A model generated the notes under the pieces. The model saw nothing but the letters and a program-made list of their open reading frames with translations. It was not told where the DNA came from and ran no database searches. Both the position numbers and the translations under genes were made by a program. Positions 15,104 to 23,180 of a stretch of 57,944 bases of DNA are shown piece by piece. This DNA comes from Agrobacterium sp. a22-2. Lineage in GTDB: Bacteria; Pseudomonadota; Alphaproteobacteria; Rhizobiales; Rhizobiaceae. The number at the start of each line of letters is the position of its first letter. Position 1 is the first letter of the stretch. The stretch spans positions 1 to 57,944 of the forward strand of contig NZ_JAAXMM010000022.1 in NCBI RefSeq assembly GCF_012276985.1. Reading direction: 5' to 3'.

Positions 15104-16076
15104 GAAGAAGAAGCCTGCTCGCCGCGAGCCGGGCGTCTTTCTTGTAGGCGCCGCCGCGGTCGGTCGGCTTGTCCTGCGCCATCCGACGCTTGTCGGCGGC
15201 GTTGCGAGCTTCGTCGTGGTCTTCGGCTTCATTGCCGCCAATGCGCTCTGGTATCAGCCCGGCGGCCACCCCGCGCCCTTCCTGCGCACCCGCGATTCGA
15301 GCGACCTCAACGCCATGGCCGGCGTCAGGCGCGCCTCGACCGATCCGGACCCGGCCGACGTCACGACATTCAAGATCGAACGGGCCGATCCCGACGCCCC
15401 GGCGGAGACCGCAACCGCGGCCCAAACCCCGGCCACGCCGGCTGCGCCAATGCCGGCCGCCGCTGCCGCCGCACCCGAGGCCGACCCGGCGGTGCTGATC
15501 CAGCAGATCCAGCAGGAACTGGCCGATCGCAAGCTCTATGATGGCCCGGTCGACGGTCGCCGGGGACCGAAGACGGCTGCCGCCATCTCCGCCTTCCAGG
15601 CCTCCATCGACATGCCGGTGAGCGGCGAGCCGAGCGCCGAGCTGCTGGCCGCCCTGTCGATCGACCGCGGCGCCACGGCGGCCGTGCCGCGTGACCGCCC
15701 GGCGGTGGACCTGGCCTCGGCGCAATCGGCCATCGACCCGGTGGCCGCGGCCATCCGCAGCGCCGAAAAGAGCATCGTCACCGCTCCCTCGACCCAGCCC
15801 CAGGCGGCCCGCGGCAAGCCGCAGCCGAGCCCACCGGCCGAACTGGCCTCGGCAGAGCCCGGCCAGGGTGTCGGTGGTGCCGAAGCCGCCGGCCTGATCA
15901 TGGAGATCCAGCGCGGCCTCAGCAACATCGCCTATACCGACATCACCGTCGACGGCGTGGCCGGCGAGCAGACGCGCGCCGCGATTCGCCATTTCGAGCG
16001 CCATTACCGGTTGCCGGAAACCGGCCAGCCGAACGAAGCCGTGCTGAAGAAGCTGAAATCCATCGGCGCGCTCTGA
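15075..16076 (+). CDS. Peptidoglycan-binding protein with two PG_binding_1 domains
   Basis: 333 residues. Basic N-terminus (TTRKRKSPEKKKPARR), one membrane helix (about 36-58), a low-complexity Ala/Pro linker, then two PG_binding_1 repeats: IQQELADRKLYDGPVDGRRG near 140-180 and IQRGLSNIAYTDITVDGVAG near 275-315. Each has the D-G-x-x-G turn and a following A-I-x-x-F helix. The topology places the repeats in the periplasm, where they should bind cell-wall stem peptides. The start lies inside the kinase gene (29-nt overlap), so the pair may sense or respond to cell-wall state. Confidence 0.88.
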   Translation: MTTRKRKSPEKKKPARREPGVFLVGAAAVGRLVLRHPTLVGGVASFVVVFGFIAANALWYQPGGHPAPFLRTRDSSDLNAMAGVRRASTDPDPADVTTFKIERADPDAPAETATAAQTPATPAAPMPAAAAAAPEADPAVLIQQIQQELADRKLYDGPVDGRRGPKTAAAISAFQASIDMPVSGEPSAELLAALSIDRGATAAVPRDRPAVDLASAQSAIDPVAAAIRSAEKSIVTAPSTQPQAARGKPQPSPPAELASAEPGQGVGGAEAAGLIMEIQRGLSNIAYTDITVDGVAGEQTRAAIRHFERHYRLPETGQPNEAVLKKLKSIGAL

Positions 16077-16193
16077 CGCGACCCATCTTTCATGCCTGTC
16101 TTTCATGCAGAACTTGTACTTTAGTGCAAGGCGGCAATTCGTGGTTTTTTAACCATGACGCGCCATACTCGTCTTCCGATGGAGGATGGCGGA

Positions 16194-17645
16194 ATGAACA
16201 CGCATAACATGCTGGCGATGGTTGAGGACATGACGCAGGACGGTGGACAACCCTCCGCCGACGCCGAAGCCTTGCGCCAGATCATCGGCAAGATGGCCCA
16301 CGAGGCCTCGACGCTTGGCATCGACCTGGTCGACATCGCCGGCGCCATTCAGGACATGGCCGCCATGTCGAAACGCCATGCCGGCACGTTCGACAATGTC
16401 ACCCAGACGGCGCTGGCGATTGCCGAAACCAACAACCGGGTGGCCGCGGCGCTCCGCGAAACCGACGAGACCGCCGGTCAGGCGCGGCAGATGCTGAGCG
16501 ACTCGGCAACAAGGCTGTCGGGCGCCGTCGGCAAGATCGACCTGATGGTCACCGCCTCGCAGGAAATCACCACCGAGATCGGCAGCTTCTCCAATTCCCT
16601 GACGGATGTCGACAAGGTGGCCGAGGAAATCGGCATGATCGCCCGCCAGACAAATCTTCTGGCGCTGAATGCCGCCATCGAGGCGGCACGCGCCGGCGAG
16701 GCCGGTAAGGGCTTTGCCGTGGTCGCCGCCGAAATCCGGGCGCTCTCCCTGCAGACCTCCCAGGCGACCGGCTCCATCCAGACCATCCTCAACGAGATCC
16801 GCAGCAAGATCAGCCGCCTGTCGGATGCCGGACGCGGCGCCAGCACCAGTGCTGCCGACGTCAAGCAGACCTCGGAGGCGATGAACCGCTCGTTCGGCGC
16901 GATGGAAGGCGTGATCACCCGCATTCTCGACGGTTCCTCCGTCATGGCCGAGACCACCGAGACGGTGGATCGCCAGTGCGCCACCTTCGTCGCCACGCTC
17001 GGCGAAATGTCGGCCGATGTGCTGAGGTCGGATACCGCCCTGCAACAGGCCGCGGTGCGCGTCGAGCGGGTGGTCAACCTGTCGGAAACCCTGATCCAGC
17101 TGACCGCCAGCGCCGGCATCGAGACCGCCGACAGCGAATGGATCGACCATGCCCAACAGGTCGCCGCCCGCATTGCCGAGGCCTTCGAGCAGGCCGTCGA
17201 CGGCGGGCGGATCAGCATGCAGGATCTGTTCGATCGCAATTATCGACCGATCCCCGGCACCGACCCGGTACAGGTCATGGCGAAATTCACCGAACTGACC
17301 GACCGCCTGCTGCCGCCCATCCAGGAACCGGTTCTGGCTCTAAGCGATCGCATCGGCTTTTGCGCGGCCATCGACACCAATGGCTACCTGCCGACCCACA
17401 ACAAGAAATTCGCCGCCCCGCAGCGTCCGGGCGATCCGGTGTGGAACACCGCCAATTGCCGCAACCGCCGCATCTTCAACGACCGCGTCGGCCTTGCCGC
17501 CGGCCGCAGCACGGCCCCCTTCCTGGTCCAGACCTACCGCCGCGACATGGGCGGCGGCGTCCACGTCGTCATGAAGGACATCTCCGCCCCCATCCTCGTC
17601 CACGGCCGCCACTGGGGCGGCCTGCGGCTCGCCGTGCGGGTTTGA
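16194..17645 (+). CDS. Soluble methyl-accepting chemotaxis protein
   Basis: 483 residues from ATG 16194, favoured by GGAGG about 9 nt upstream; an ATG at 16155 lacks a ribosome site. There are no membrane helices. The signalling tip is canonical: IARQTNLLALNAAIEAARAG, then GKGFAVVAAEIRAL, flanked by long helices, so it can contact CheA/CheW. After the coiled coil, about 180 residues (from GRISMQDLFDRNYRPIPGTD to GGLRLAVRV) look like a ligand-sensing domain carrying DTNGYLPTHN and NCRNRRIF, unusual in lying C-terminal to the signalling part. It is a single gene, with no che genes nearby. Ligand unknown. Confidence 0.9.
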   Translation: MNTHNMLAMVEDMTQDGGQPSADAEALRQIIGKMAHEASTLGIDLVDIAGAIQDMAAMSKRHAGTFDNVTQTALAIAETNNRVAAALRETDETAGQARQMLSDSATRLSGAVGKIDLMVTASQEITTEIGSFSNSLTDVDKVAEEIGMIARQTNLLALNAAIEAARAGEAGKGFAVVAAEIRALSLQTSQATGSIQTILNEIRSKISRLSDAGRGASTSAADVKQTSEAMNRSFGAMEGVITRILDGSSVMAETTETVDRQCATFVATLGEMSADVLRSDTALQQAAVRVERVVNLSETLIQLTASAGIETADSEWIDHAQQVAARIAEAFEQAVDGGRISMQDLFDRNYRPIPGTDPVQVMAKFTELTDRLLPPIQEPVLALSDRIGFCAAIDTNGYLPTHNKKFAAPQRPGDPVWNTANCRNRRIFNDRVGLAAGRSTAPFLVQTYRRDMGGGVHVVMKDISAPILVHGRHWGGLRLAVRV

Positions 17646-17702
17646 GTTCCATCACGTAACGTCTGCGTGGACAGGTATGGATACCGGGTTGGTTAGTACG
17701 CT

Positions 17703-17925
17703 TGGTACCCCCCTCTGGCTTGCCAGCCATCTCCCCCACACGGGGGGAGATCGACTCGCGGTTTATCCCCTATGAAAAGATTCCCCTCCCAAACCTTCCC
17801 CACAAGGGGGAGGGCTTGACCCAGCCGCAACTGCGGGTGGATGGAGCCGAGCGGCGTCCACGAGTCTTCTCCCCCCTTGTGGGGGAGAAGGCCGGCAGGC
17901 CAGAGAGGGCCATTTCTCATTTATA
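17703..17925. repeat. RIME-like palindromic repeat cluster
   Basis: Paired words CATCTCCCCCACACGGGGG and CTTGTGGGGGAGAAGGCCGG bracket a centre with CCTTCCCCACAAGGGGGAGG. Near-identical words occur at 33945-34155. It fills the gap between the chemoreceptor and DUF1491 genes (17646-18030); no gene is seen there. Stem-loops are possible on either strand. Confidence 0.75.
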
Positions 17926-18030
17926 GATCCCGCCTGGCAGGGCAGAGGGGGGTAGCGGCATGTCAAGGCGGCAATGGTTTGCGACGTGCAACCCGGCAAT
18001 GTGCTGCATCCGGGGCATTGACGACACCCC

Positions 18031-18375
18031 CTACCCACCCGCCACCACCAGCAGCGACCCGATCTCGTCTGTCTCGATCTCCACCACCCAGAGATCCGCA
18101 TCGAAGCGGGCCTCCCGTTCGATCAGCGCGTCGAGCGCGGCCGGCTCAGTGCGGGCCAGGCGGATTTCGAAGATGCGGTCGCCGTCGCTGTCGTCGTCGG
18201 TAAGGAAACTCTGCGGCGCCGGGCCATAGAGCGTTTCCAGCCCGTCGCGAAAGCGCTGCCGCACGAAGATGGCGCCGGCGGCATCCGCGCCCTTGCGGGC
18301 AACCGCGGCAAAGCCGCCCTGGCTGAACACTCGGCGGATGAGGGCAGAAACGACGATGTCGGAGCGAAGGCGCAT
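18031..18375 (-). CDS. DUF1491 family protein
   Basis: 114 residues opening MRLRSDIVVSALIRRVFSQGGFAAV, with the typical ARKGADAAGAIFVRQRF strand-helix and a C-terminal EREARFDADLWVVEIE. The family is a small alphaproteobacterial alpha/beta protein of unknown function. It follows the DUF2336 gene on the same strand with about a 100-nt gap, an arrangement I recall from other rhizobia. No catalytic motif is apparent. Confidence 0.88.
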   Translation of the reverse strand: MRLRSDIVVSALIRRVFSQGGFAAVARKGADAAGAIFVRQRFRDGLETLYGPAPQSFLTDDDSDGDRIFEIRLARTEPAALDALIEREARFDADLWVVEIETDEIGSLLVVAGG

Positions 18376-18473
18376 GGCATGGCTTTAGCGCAGCCGGTGC
18401 CTGAGCGCAAACGACATGGTGATTGTGGCCGCGCCGGACGCTATGGCGGCGCCACGGAAAGCCGGAGCCGACG

Positions 18474-19559
18474 TTACCGTCCCCGGGACCGCAGCCCGGC
18501 GCGCTCGCGCGGGCGGGGCCGGCCGGCCGATGATATGGTCGGGATGGCATTGGCGGCGACCGGGCGGTGGTCGGCTTCAGTCTCCTCGCCGTCGCGATAG
18601 GTATAGCTGTCGGCCCGCAGCCAGGCCTCGATGCGATCTTCGCATTCGGCCGCGTCGAGCGAGGCCAGCAGCATGTCGGCCCGCGTCGTGGTGCCGGTCT
18701 CATTCTGGGCCAGATGGGGATAAAGACGGGTCAGCACATAGGCGGCATCCAGGCCGTTCATGCCAAGGCCCGTCAGCGTCGCGCCGAGTTGCCGGCCGGA
18801 GATGTCGAGCATGATGCGCTCGGCAAGCCAGCGGCTGGAGGTCAGCACGTCGCACAGCGTCGAGGCGAAATGGCTGGATTCCCGGGTGCGGGCAAAGCGC
18901 ACCAGCAGCGCCTCCTGCATCGGCGTCAGGCTGCGCAGGCCGAGGCGATCGTGGCCGGGACGGTTGAGATGGCCGGAGAGCTGCTTGATCTGCTGGCGCA
19001 GCAGTTCCTCGCGCTCCGACCGGCTGGGTGCAGCAGCATCGGGCCGAGACGCCGGGGCCTGGGCCTGGGCGTCTGCCGACGGCGACAGGCTGGCGGATTG
19101 TGCCTTGGGGCGGTCGGCGGGGCCGGTGACGGCGTCGGGCCGCTGCTTGACATGGCGAAGGCCGACCAAAGCGTCGATGACCCCCGGCGACAGCGCCTCG
19201 CGCCGGACGATGGCGCGCGCATGGGCCTCGCCCTGGCTGCGGGCGATCATGATCAGCAGGTCATCGGTCAGGCAAGGAGACGAGGCGAGAAAGGGCGCGG
19301 CAATCGCGATCGGCTGGCTGGCCACGAACAGGGCAACAGCCGGCGGCACGTAGTCGCATTGCGAAAGGGCTGCCACCGCCTGACGGCGCGCCTCGTCGCT
19401 GGAGGCCTGGAACAGGGGGGTAAACAGTTCGGCGAATTGCCGGAGTTCAGATTTCATGGGATGCCGCAGGCTTTCAAAACTGGTCACCATCGCCATCAGC
19501 ACCACATCCCGCTTTCGGCTGGCCAATGGCTTTTCAAGTTCCCGAAACTGATCGTTCAC
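18474..19559 (-). CDS. DUF2336 domain protein
   Basis: 361 residues from a GTG at 19559; later in-frame ATGs (for example at MAMVTSFESLRHPMKSEL) are possible starts. The N-terminal two-thirds is helical, HEAT-like (FAELFTPLFQ, DEARRQAVAALSQCDYVPPAVALFVASQP), then a Gln/Ala/Pro linker, then a second helical part with FARTRESSHFASTLCDVL. DUF2336 is common in alphaproteobacteria and unassigned. Two CtrA-like boxes lie upstream (19615-19630 and 19717-19732), suggesting cell-cycle control. Confidence 0.82.
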   Translation of the reverse strand: MNDQFRELEKPLASRKRDVVLMAMVTSFESLRHPMKSELRQFAELFTPLFQASSDEARRQAVAALSQCDYVPPAVALFVASQPIAIAAPFLASSPCLTDDLLIMIARSQGEAHARAIVRREALSPGVIDALVGLRHVKQRPDAVTGPADRPKAQSASLSPSADAQAQAPASRPDAAAPSRSEREELLRQQIKQLSGHLNRPGHDRLGLRSLTPMQEALLVRFARTRESSHFASTLCDVLTSSRWLAERIMLDISGRQLGATLTGLGMNGLDAAYVLTRLYPHLAQNETGTTTRADMLLASLDAAECEDRIEAWLRADSYTYRDGEETEADHRPVAANAIPTISSAGRPRPRERAGLRSRGR

Positions 19560-19614
19560 GACGCTTTACCCGATATGACGCTGTACTGACTTGCATCACA
19601 TTAGAAGAAATTCG

Positions 19615-19630
19615 TTAGAAAGCTGTTAAC
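19615..19630 (-). promoter_or_regulatory. CtrA-like box upstream of DUF2336
   Basis: TTAG-N7-TTAAC followed by CAT, close to the CtrA consensus TTAA-N7-TTAAC. It is 56 nt upstream of the DUF2336 start and thus in promoter range. One base of the left half differs from consensus. Confidence 0.45.
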
Positions 19631-19716
19631 CATCCCCTCTCCGCTGTGGCCTTCATGTCACGCCACCGGGTTGAACGAGCCGGATACCGGCACCCCGCCG
19701 CCTTGGCCGCGATGCA

Positions 19717-19732
19717 TTAGCGATCTGTTAAC
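19717..19732. promoter_or_regulatory. Second CtrA-like box
   Basis: Again TTAG-N7-TTAACCAT, the same variant as at 19615-19630, in a 455-bp interval (19560-20014) that has no gene I can support. It could serve DUF2336 (leftward) or the small gene at 20015. Confidence 0.4.
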
Positions 19733-20014
19733 CATCGTGTGTCTCTATATATGTTCAAGCCGGCTAATATGCCTTTTGATGCGGCTGTACCGGCCTGAAA
19801 ATGCAGTGTCGTGCGTATCCCGGACCGCAAGGGTGCTTGACGCCCGGCCAGTTCCGGATCGCTTGAAGAGAAAGGCGCAGATGCTCCTGGTCTCTGTTTC
19901 CCATTCGGCAAGAGGCCGGGGAGAGAACCAAGGAGATGCGTTGGCCCTTTTATCGAGGAAGGGCAGGGTGAAATCACGTGTCTCATCCGTCTCGATTACA
20001 ACATGGAGACGAGA

Positions 20015-20212
20015 ATGGCTGAAATTGTGAAGATCAAGGACCGTCTGGAACGACGCCTTGCCCCGAAACCTACACCAGGCCGGCAGGCCAAGATCCTGTT
20101 GTTTACCGGCGTGCGCTATCTGCGCGACGAGATGCCGTCACTCGGCCATCCCGCCATGCCGGCGACCAGCGGCCATCTGATGCGCCACGATCCGCATCCC
20201 TTCGAAGGCTGA
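20015..20212 (+). CDS. Small hypothetical protein, 65 residues
   Basis: Starts MAEIVKIKDRLERRLAPKP and ends HDPHPFEG. A ribosome site GGAGACGAGA lies just before the ATG; an in-frame ATG four codons upstream is less likely. The protein is basic, soluble and Pro-rich after residue 20 (GRQAKILLFTGVRYLRDEMP). I do not recognise a family. It stands alone; 20213-20683 downstream shows no gene, only a promoter region for the RTX gene. Confidence 0.55.
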   Translation: MAEIVKIKDRLERRLAPKPTPGRQAKILLFTGVRYLRDEMPSLGHPAMPATSGHLMRHDPHPFEG

Positions 20213-20683
20213 CGATACCGTCGCGCTTCAAGGCCGGCTGAGGGCGACCGGAGAGCGTAGCGGTGTGCCGTGTGCTCGAACGGTGCAGTTCCTGTCCGTG
20301 CCCCGGGTCGGCCGATAGGCAGAATGAAACACTGCTGCCGATCCGGCGGCTGCGGGCACCAGAACCTCGCCGCCGGCCCAGGCCGGAATCTGGCGCCAAA
20401 CACACCGCGCTTGCGTGCTGCTGCCGCAAGCCGCCCGGTCATCGGCGCGGGGCTGCATGCTCCTGTTGTGCCGGCCCTCTGTTGGTCTTACCTCCCATAT
20501 ATGTCCTGAGAACGTTGCGAAGCGGCTGCGACGTCCGGCGCACCGCGACGCGGCTGTGACGCCCTGCATTCCCGTCCGGCGCTAAAAGGCCTATAGTACC
20601 GCTGGCTGTGCTGTCGGTAAGACGCGAGCCTGGCCGAAACACCTATCGAACATTGGAGAATGCAAACACAAGAGGGACGGAAA

Positions 20684-21928
20684 ATGGCAACCTTAAATGG
20701 CGACGACACAAACAACAACCTGATCGGAACCTTGGGCGAGATCAATACAATCTATGGCTTAGGAGGAAATGACAACTTATACGGAGGATATCTGCGCGAT
20801 TACATTTCGGGCGGCAGTGGAAATGACTACATCTCCTCCCGTGAGGGAGATGATTTTATCAATGACTCCAGTGGATCCAATACGATCAACTCCGGCGCCG
20901 GGGACGACACAGTCGACCTGGGCTATGCCGGCCTAGGGCTGGCCGCCACGAATACGGTTAGTCTGGATCTGGGAGACGACCTGCTCTATGCCGGCGGCCA
21001 GATCGACATCATTAACGGCGGTCAGGGCATCGATTGCGTCAGCTATGTCTATTCAAGCGCTGCCGTGACGGTCAGCCTGCAGCGCGGGATCGGGGTTGGC
21101 GGATTTGCCGAGAGCGATACATTCCGCTCTATCGAGGACCTGATAGGCAGCAGCTACGCCGACAACCTGATCGGCAGCGGCGCTTTCAATACGATCGACG
21201 GCAATGGAGGTGACGATTTCGTCACCGGTGGTGCCGGTGGCGATGATCTCGACGGGGCAGCGGGCATCGATACTCTTGCCTATCGCAAGTCCGACATGCG
21301 CGTCGTTGTCAACCTGCTGACTGGCGACGCGTCCGGAGGCGATGCGCAAGGCGATCAGTTCTACAATTTCGAGAATGTCGACGGCAGCGAGTTGAACGAT
21401 AGCCTTACGGGTGACGCCAATGCCAACCGCCTGCGCGGCTTCGGTGGCAACGATGCGATGAACGGTGGTGACGGCAACGACGAACTGTCGGGTCTCGACG
21501 GTAACGACAACCTCAACGGCGGCATCGGCGACGACGATCTCTTCGGCGGCAACGGCAACGATCTGCTGTTCGGCAATATCGGTGCCGACGAACTCTACGG
21601 CGGGCTCGGCGCGGACAAGTTCGTCTTCAAGACGACGGCGGACAGCACCAATGCCGTCGCCGGGCGCGACATCATCTACGACTTCCTGGCAAGCGAGAGC
21701 GATCGGATCGATCTGTCGGCCATCGATGCCAATTCGGCGGCCTCCGGTAACCAGACTTTCACGTTCATCGGCGCGGCCGCCTTCTCCGGCGTCAACGGAC
21801 AAGTCCGCATCAGGGTCGATGCCTCCGACACCTTCGTGTTCGGCGACATTAATGGCGATTCAGTGGCCGACTTCACCGTTCAGTTCGATGATGCGATCAA
21901 CCTCAACGCCAGCATGTTCATTCTTTAG
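20684..21928 (+). CDS. RTX calcium-binding protein, probable type I secretion substrate
   Basis: 414 residues from ATG 20684 (GGGACGGA upstream; an in-frame ATG at 20660 is less likely). At least three blocks of GGxGxDxLx nonapeptide repeats: near the start (YGLGGNDNLYGG), middle (DGNGGDDFVTGGAGGDDLDG), and C-terminal (NGGDGNDELSGLDGNDNLNGG through GGLGADKFVF). These bind Ca2+ and fold as a beta roll outside the cell. The C-terminal module (RDIIYDFLASESDRIDLSAID) matches the serralysin-type C-terminal secretion region. There is no signal peptide and no enzymatic domain. Base use is more AT-rich than neighbours. No ABC/MFP secretion genes are present. Confidence 0.88.
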   Translation: MATLNGDDTNNNLIGTLGEINTIYGLGGNDNLYGGYLRDYISGGSGNDYISSREGDDFINDSSGSNTINSGAGDDTVDLGYAGLGLAATNTVSLDLGDDLLYAGGQIDIINGGQGIDCVSYVYSSAAVTVSLQRGIGVGGFAESDTFRSIEDLIGSSYADNLIGSGAFNTIDGNGGDDFVTGGAGGDDLDGAAGIDTLAYRKSDMRVVVNLLTGDASGGDAQGDQFYNFENVDGSELNDSLTGDANANRLRGFGGNDAMNGGDGNDELSGLDGNDNLNGGIGDDDLFGGNGNDLLFGNIGADELYGGLGADKFVFKTTADSTNAVAGRDIIYDFLASESDRIDLSAIDANSAASGNQTFTFIGAAAFSGVNGQVRIRVDASDTFVFGDINGDSVADFTVQFDDAINLNASMFIL

Positions 21929-21979
21929 GGCCCATTGGCACGAGGTCAGGGCTGTCGCGCCAGCAGGGCGCGGCAGCCG

Positions 21980-22528
21980 TCATCCCAGGCGAAACGGCTG
22001 GCAGCCGGCTTCTTTCAGGAACTGTGCGGCCGGTTCCTCATAGCTTGCCTGCGGCGCCATGACCCTGAGCACCGCGTATCCGGCCGGCCTTGCCAGCTCC
22101 ACGAAGATGGTCTGCATCAGGCCTTCCGGCAGGGCCTTGCGGATCAGGGCAAGCTGGCCGGCCGACGCCGCCAGCACATCCAGCGTGCCATCGACCGAGG
22201 TATGATCGTTCATGCTGAAGATCTCGTTGGAATCCTTGTCGAACAGCGCCAGCGACCAGAACCGCGCCTGCCCCTGCCCCGAAAGCCGGATCGGGCTTTC
22301 GGAAATGTCGAAATGGCAGACCGCCACCTTCAAAAAGGGGTCGATATTGGCGAGTCTCGGGCCGTGCGGGTCGCTGCCGAGACTCCAGAAGCGGTTGGCG
22401 CGGCCTTCCGCCACCACCCGTGTATAGGCATCCTTGCCGGTGAACTGCGGCAGGGCGAGAATGATGACGATGTGCAGGAAAGCCGCGCCGATCAGCCCGG
22501 TCAGGATGGCATAGGCCAGTCTAGACAT
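21980..22528 (-). CDS. DUF1254-like envelope protein
   Basis: 182 residues: an N-terminal membrane helix (LAYAILTGLIGAAFLHIVII), then a small beta-rich domain (FWSLGSDPHGPRLANIDPFLKVAVCHFDI, RFWSLALFDKDSNEIFSMND). DUF1254 proteins and the DUF1214 family usually occur together; short membrane-anchored pairs like this one are found beside cell-wall genes in rhizobia. The start overlaps the upstream DUF1214 stop by 8 nt, so the two are translationally coupled. Enzymatic function unknown. Confidence 0.8.
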   Translation of the reverse strand: MSRLAYAILTGLIGAAFLHIVIILALPQFTGKDAYTRVVAEGRANRFWSLGSDPHGPRLANIDPFLKVAVCHFDISESPIRLSGQGQARFWSLALFDKDSNEIFSMNDHTSVDGTLDVLAASAGQLALIRKALPEGLMQTIFVELARPAGYAVLRVMAPQASYEEPAAQFLKEAGCQPFRLG

Positions 22529-23120
22529 TGCCGCACCCGATGTTCTCGATCTTCGGCATGGCGAGATCCACCAGGCCCGAGCTGCCGGCGGCCGGCGTGT
22601 CGAGCAGCGTCAGCGTCAGCACGAAGGCGCCGGTATCGGGAAGCGCCAGCCAATTGCCCGGCCGCGCCGTCGCCGAAATTTCGATATCGAAACTGCCGTC
22701 TTCCGCACGCAGCACCGTCAGCGAATTGAGCGCGCCCGGACGGTCGGGCGTCGGTTTCAGCGGCAGGCCGTCGAGCCCGGCCGCATAAAGCGTCCAGAAC
22801 CGCGACAGCGGCGGCAGGCCGGACAGCCGGTAGCGGCAAGTGCCGTTCAAACGCCTGTTCTGCCCGTCCGAGGCCGCCGTGAACACCAGGCCCTCGGCAC
22901 TGCCATAGAGCAGCCGCCCGGCCTTGGCACGGTGCGATTTGGCATAAGGATCGGCATCGATGGTCTGCACCAGCGGAAAGGCGCGCCAACCGCCAAGCTC
23001 GATCGCCCCGAAACCGGCGGAAGCATTGAGCGCCGACAGCGTCGACAGGATGCCTCCGCCAAAGGCGATGATCAGCGTGACAGCGACAAGGAGAGGAACC
23101 CGGAACACGTTTTCGTTCAA
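22521..23120 (-). CDS. DUF1214 domain protein
   Basis: 199 residues: signal-anchor helix (VPLLVAVTLIIAFGGGILSTL), then a beta-sandwich with GTCRYRLSGLPPLSRFWTLYAA and NSLTVLRAEDGSFDIEIS, typical of DUF1214. The C-terminus carries IENIGCGNV. Periplasmic exposure is inferred. It is the middle gene of PBP1A-DUF1214-DUF1254, 60 nt after the PBP stop. Any link to cell-wall synthesis rests on this context only. Confidence 0.85.
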   Translation of the reverse strand: MNENVFRVPLLVAVTLIIAFGGGILSTLSALNASAGFGAIELGGWRAFPLVQTIDADPYAKSHRAKAGRLLYGSAEGLVFTAASDGQNRRLNGTCRYRLSGLPPLSRFWTLYAAGLDGLPLKPTPDRPGALNSLTVLRAEDGSFDIEISATARPGNWLALPDTGAFVLTLTLLDTPAAGSSGLVDLAMPKIENIGCGNV

Positions 23121-23180
23121 AGCCTTCTGGTTGTGGCGGATGGCGGCAAGCCGGCTGCAAGCGGTAGCACCGTTTGCCGG

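Noticed and set aside
13685..15241. 518-residue minus-strand frame opposite the histidine kinase
   Set aside because: Mirror frame; kinase boxes on the plus strand are unambiguous.
17703..17925. Possible CRISPR-like array from repeated CCCCC/GGGGG words
   Set aside because: Units are inverted, unevenly spaced and match dispersed repeats elsewhere; no spacers or cas genes.
19671..20030. 119-residue plus-strand frame before the small gene at 20015
   Set aside because: Poor start, Cys/Arg-rich, overlaps CtrA-like boxes and the following gene in another frame.
20228..20569. Minus-strand frames upstream of the RTX gene
   Set aside because: No ribosome site, Arg/Ser-rich composition and several overlapping frames of equal quality; treated as non-coding.
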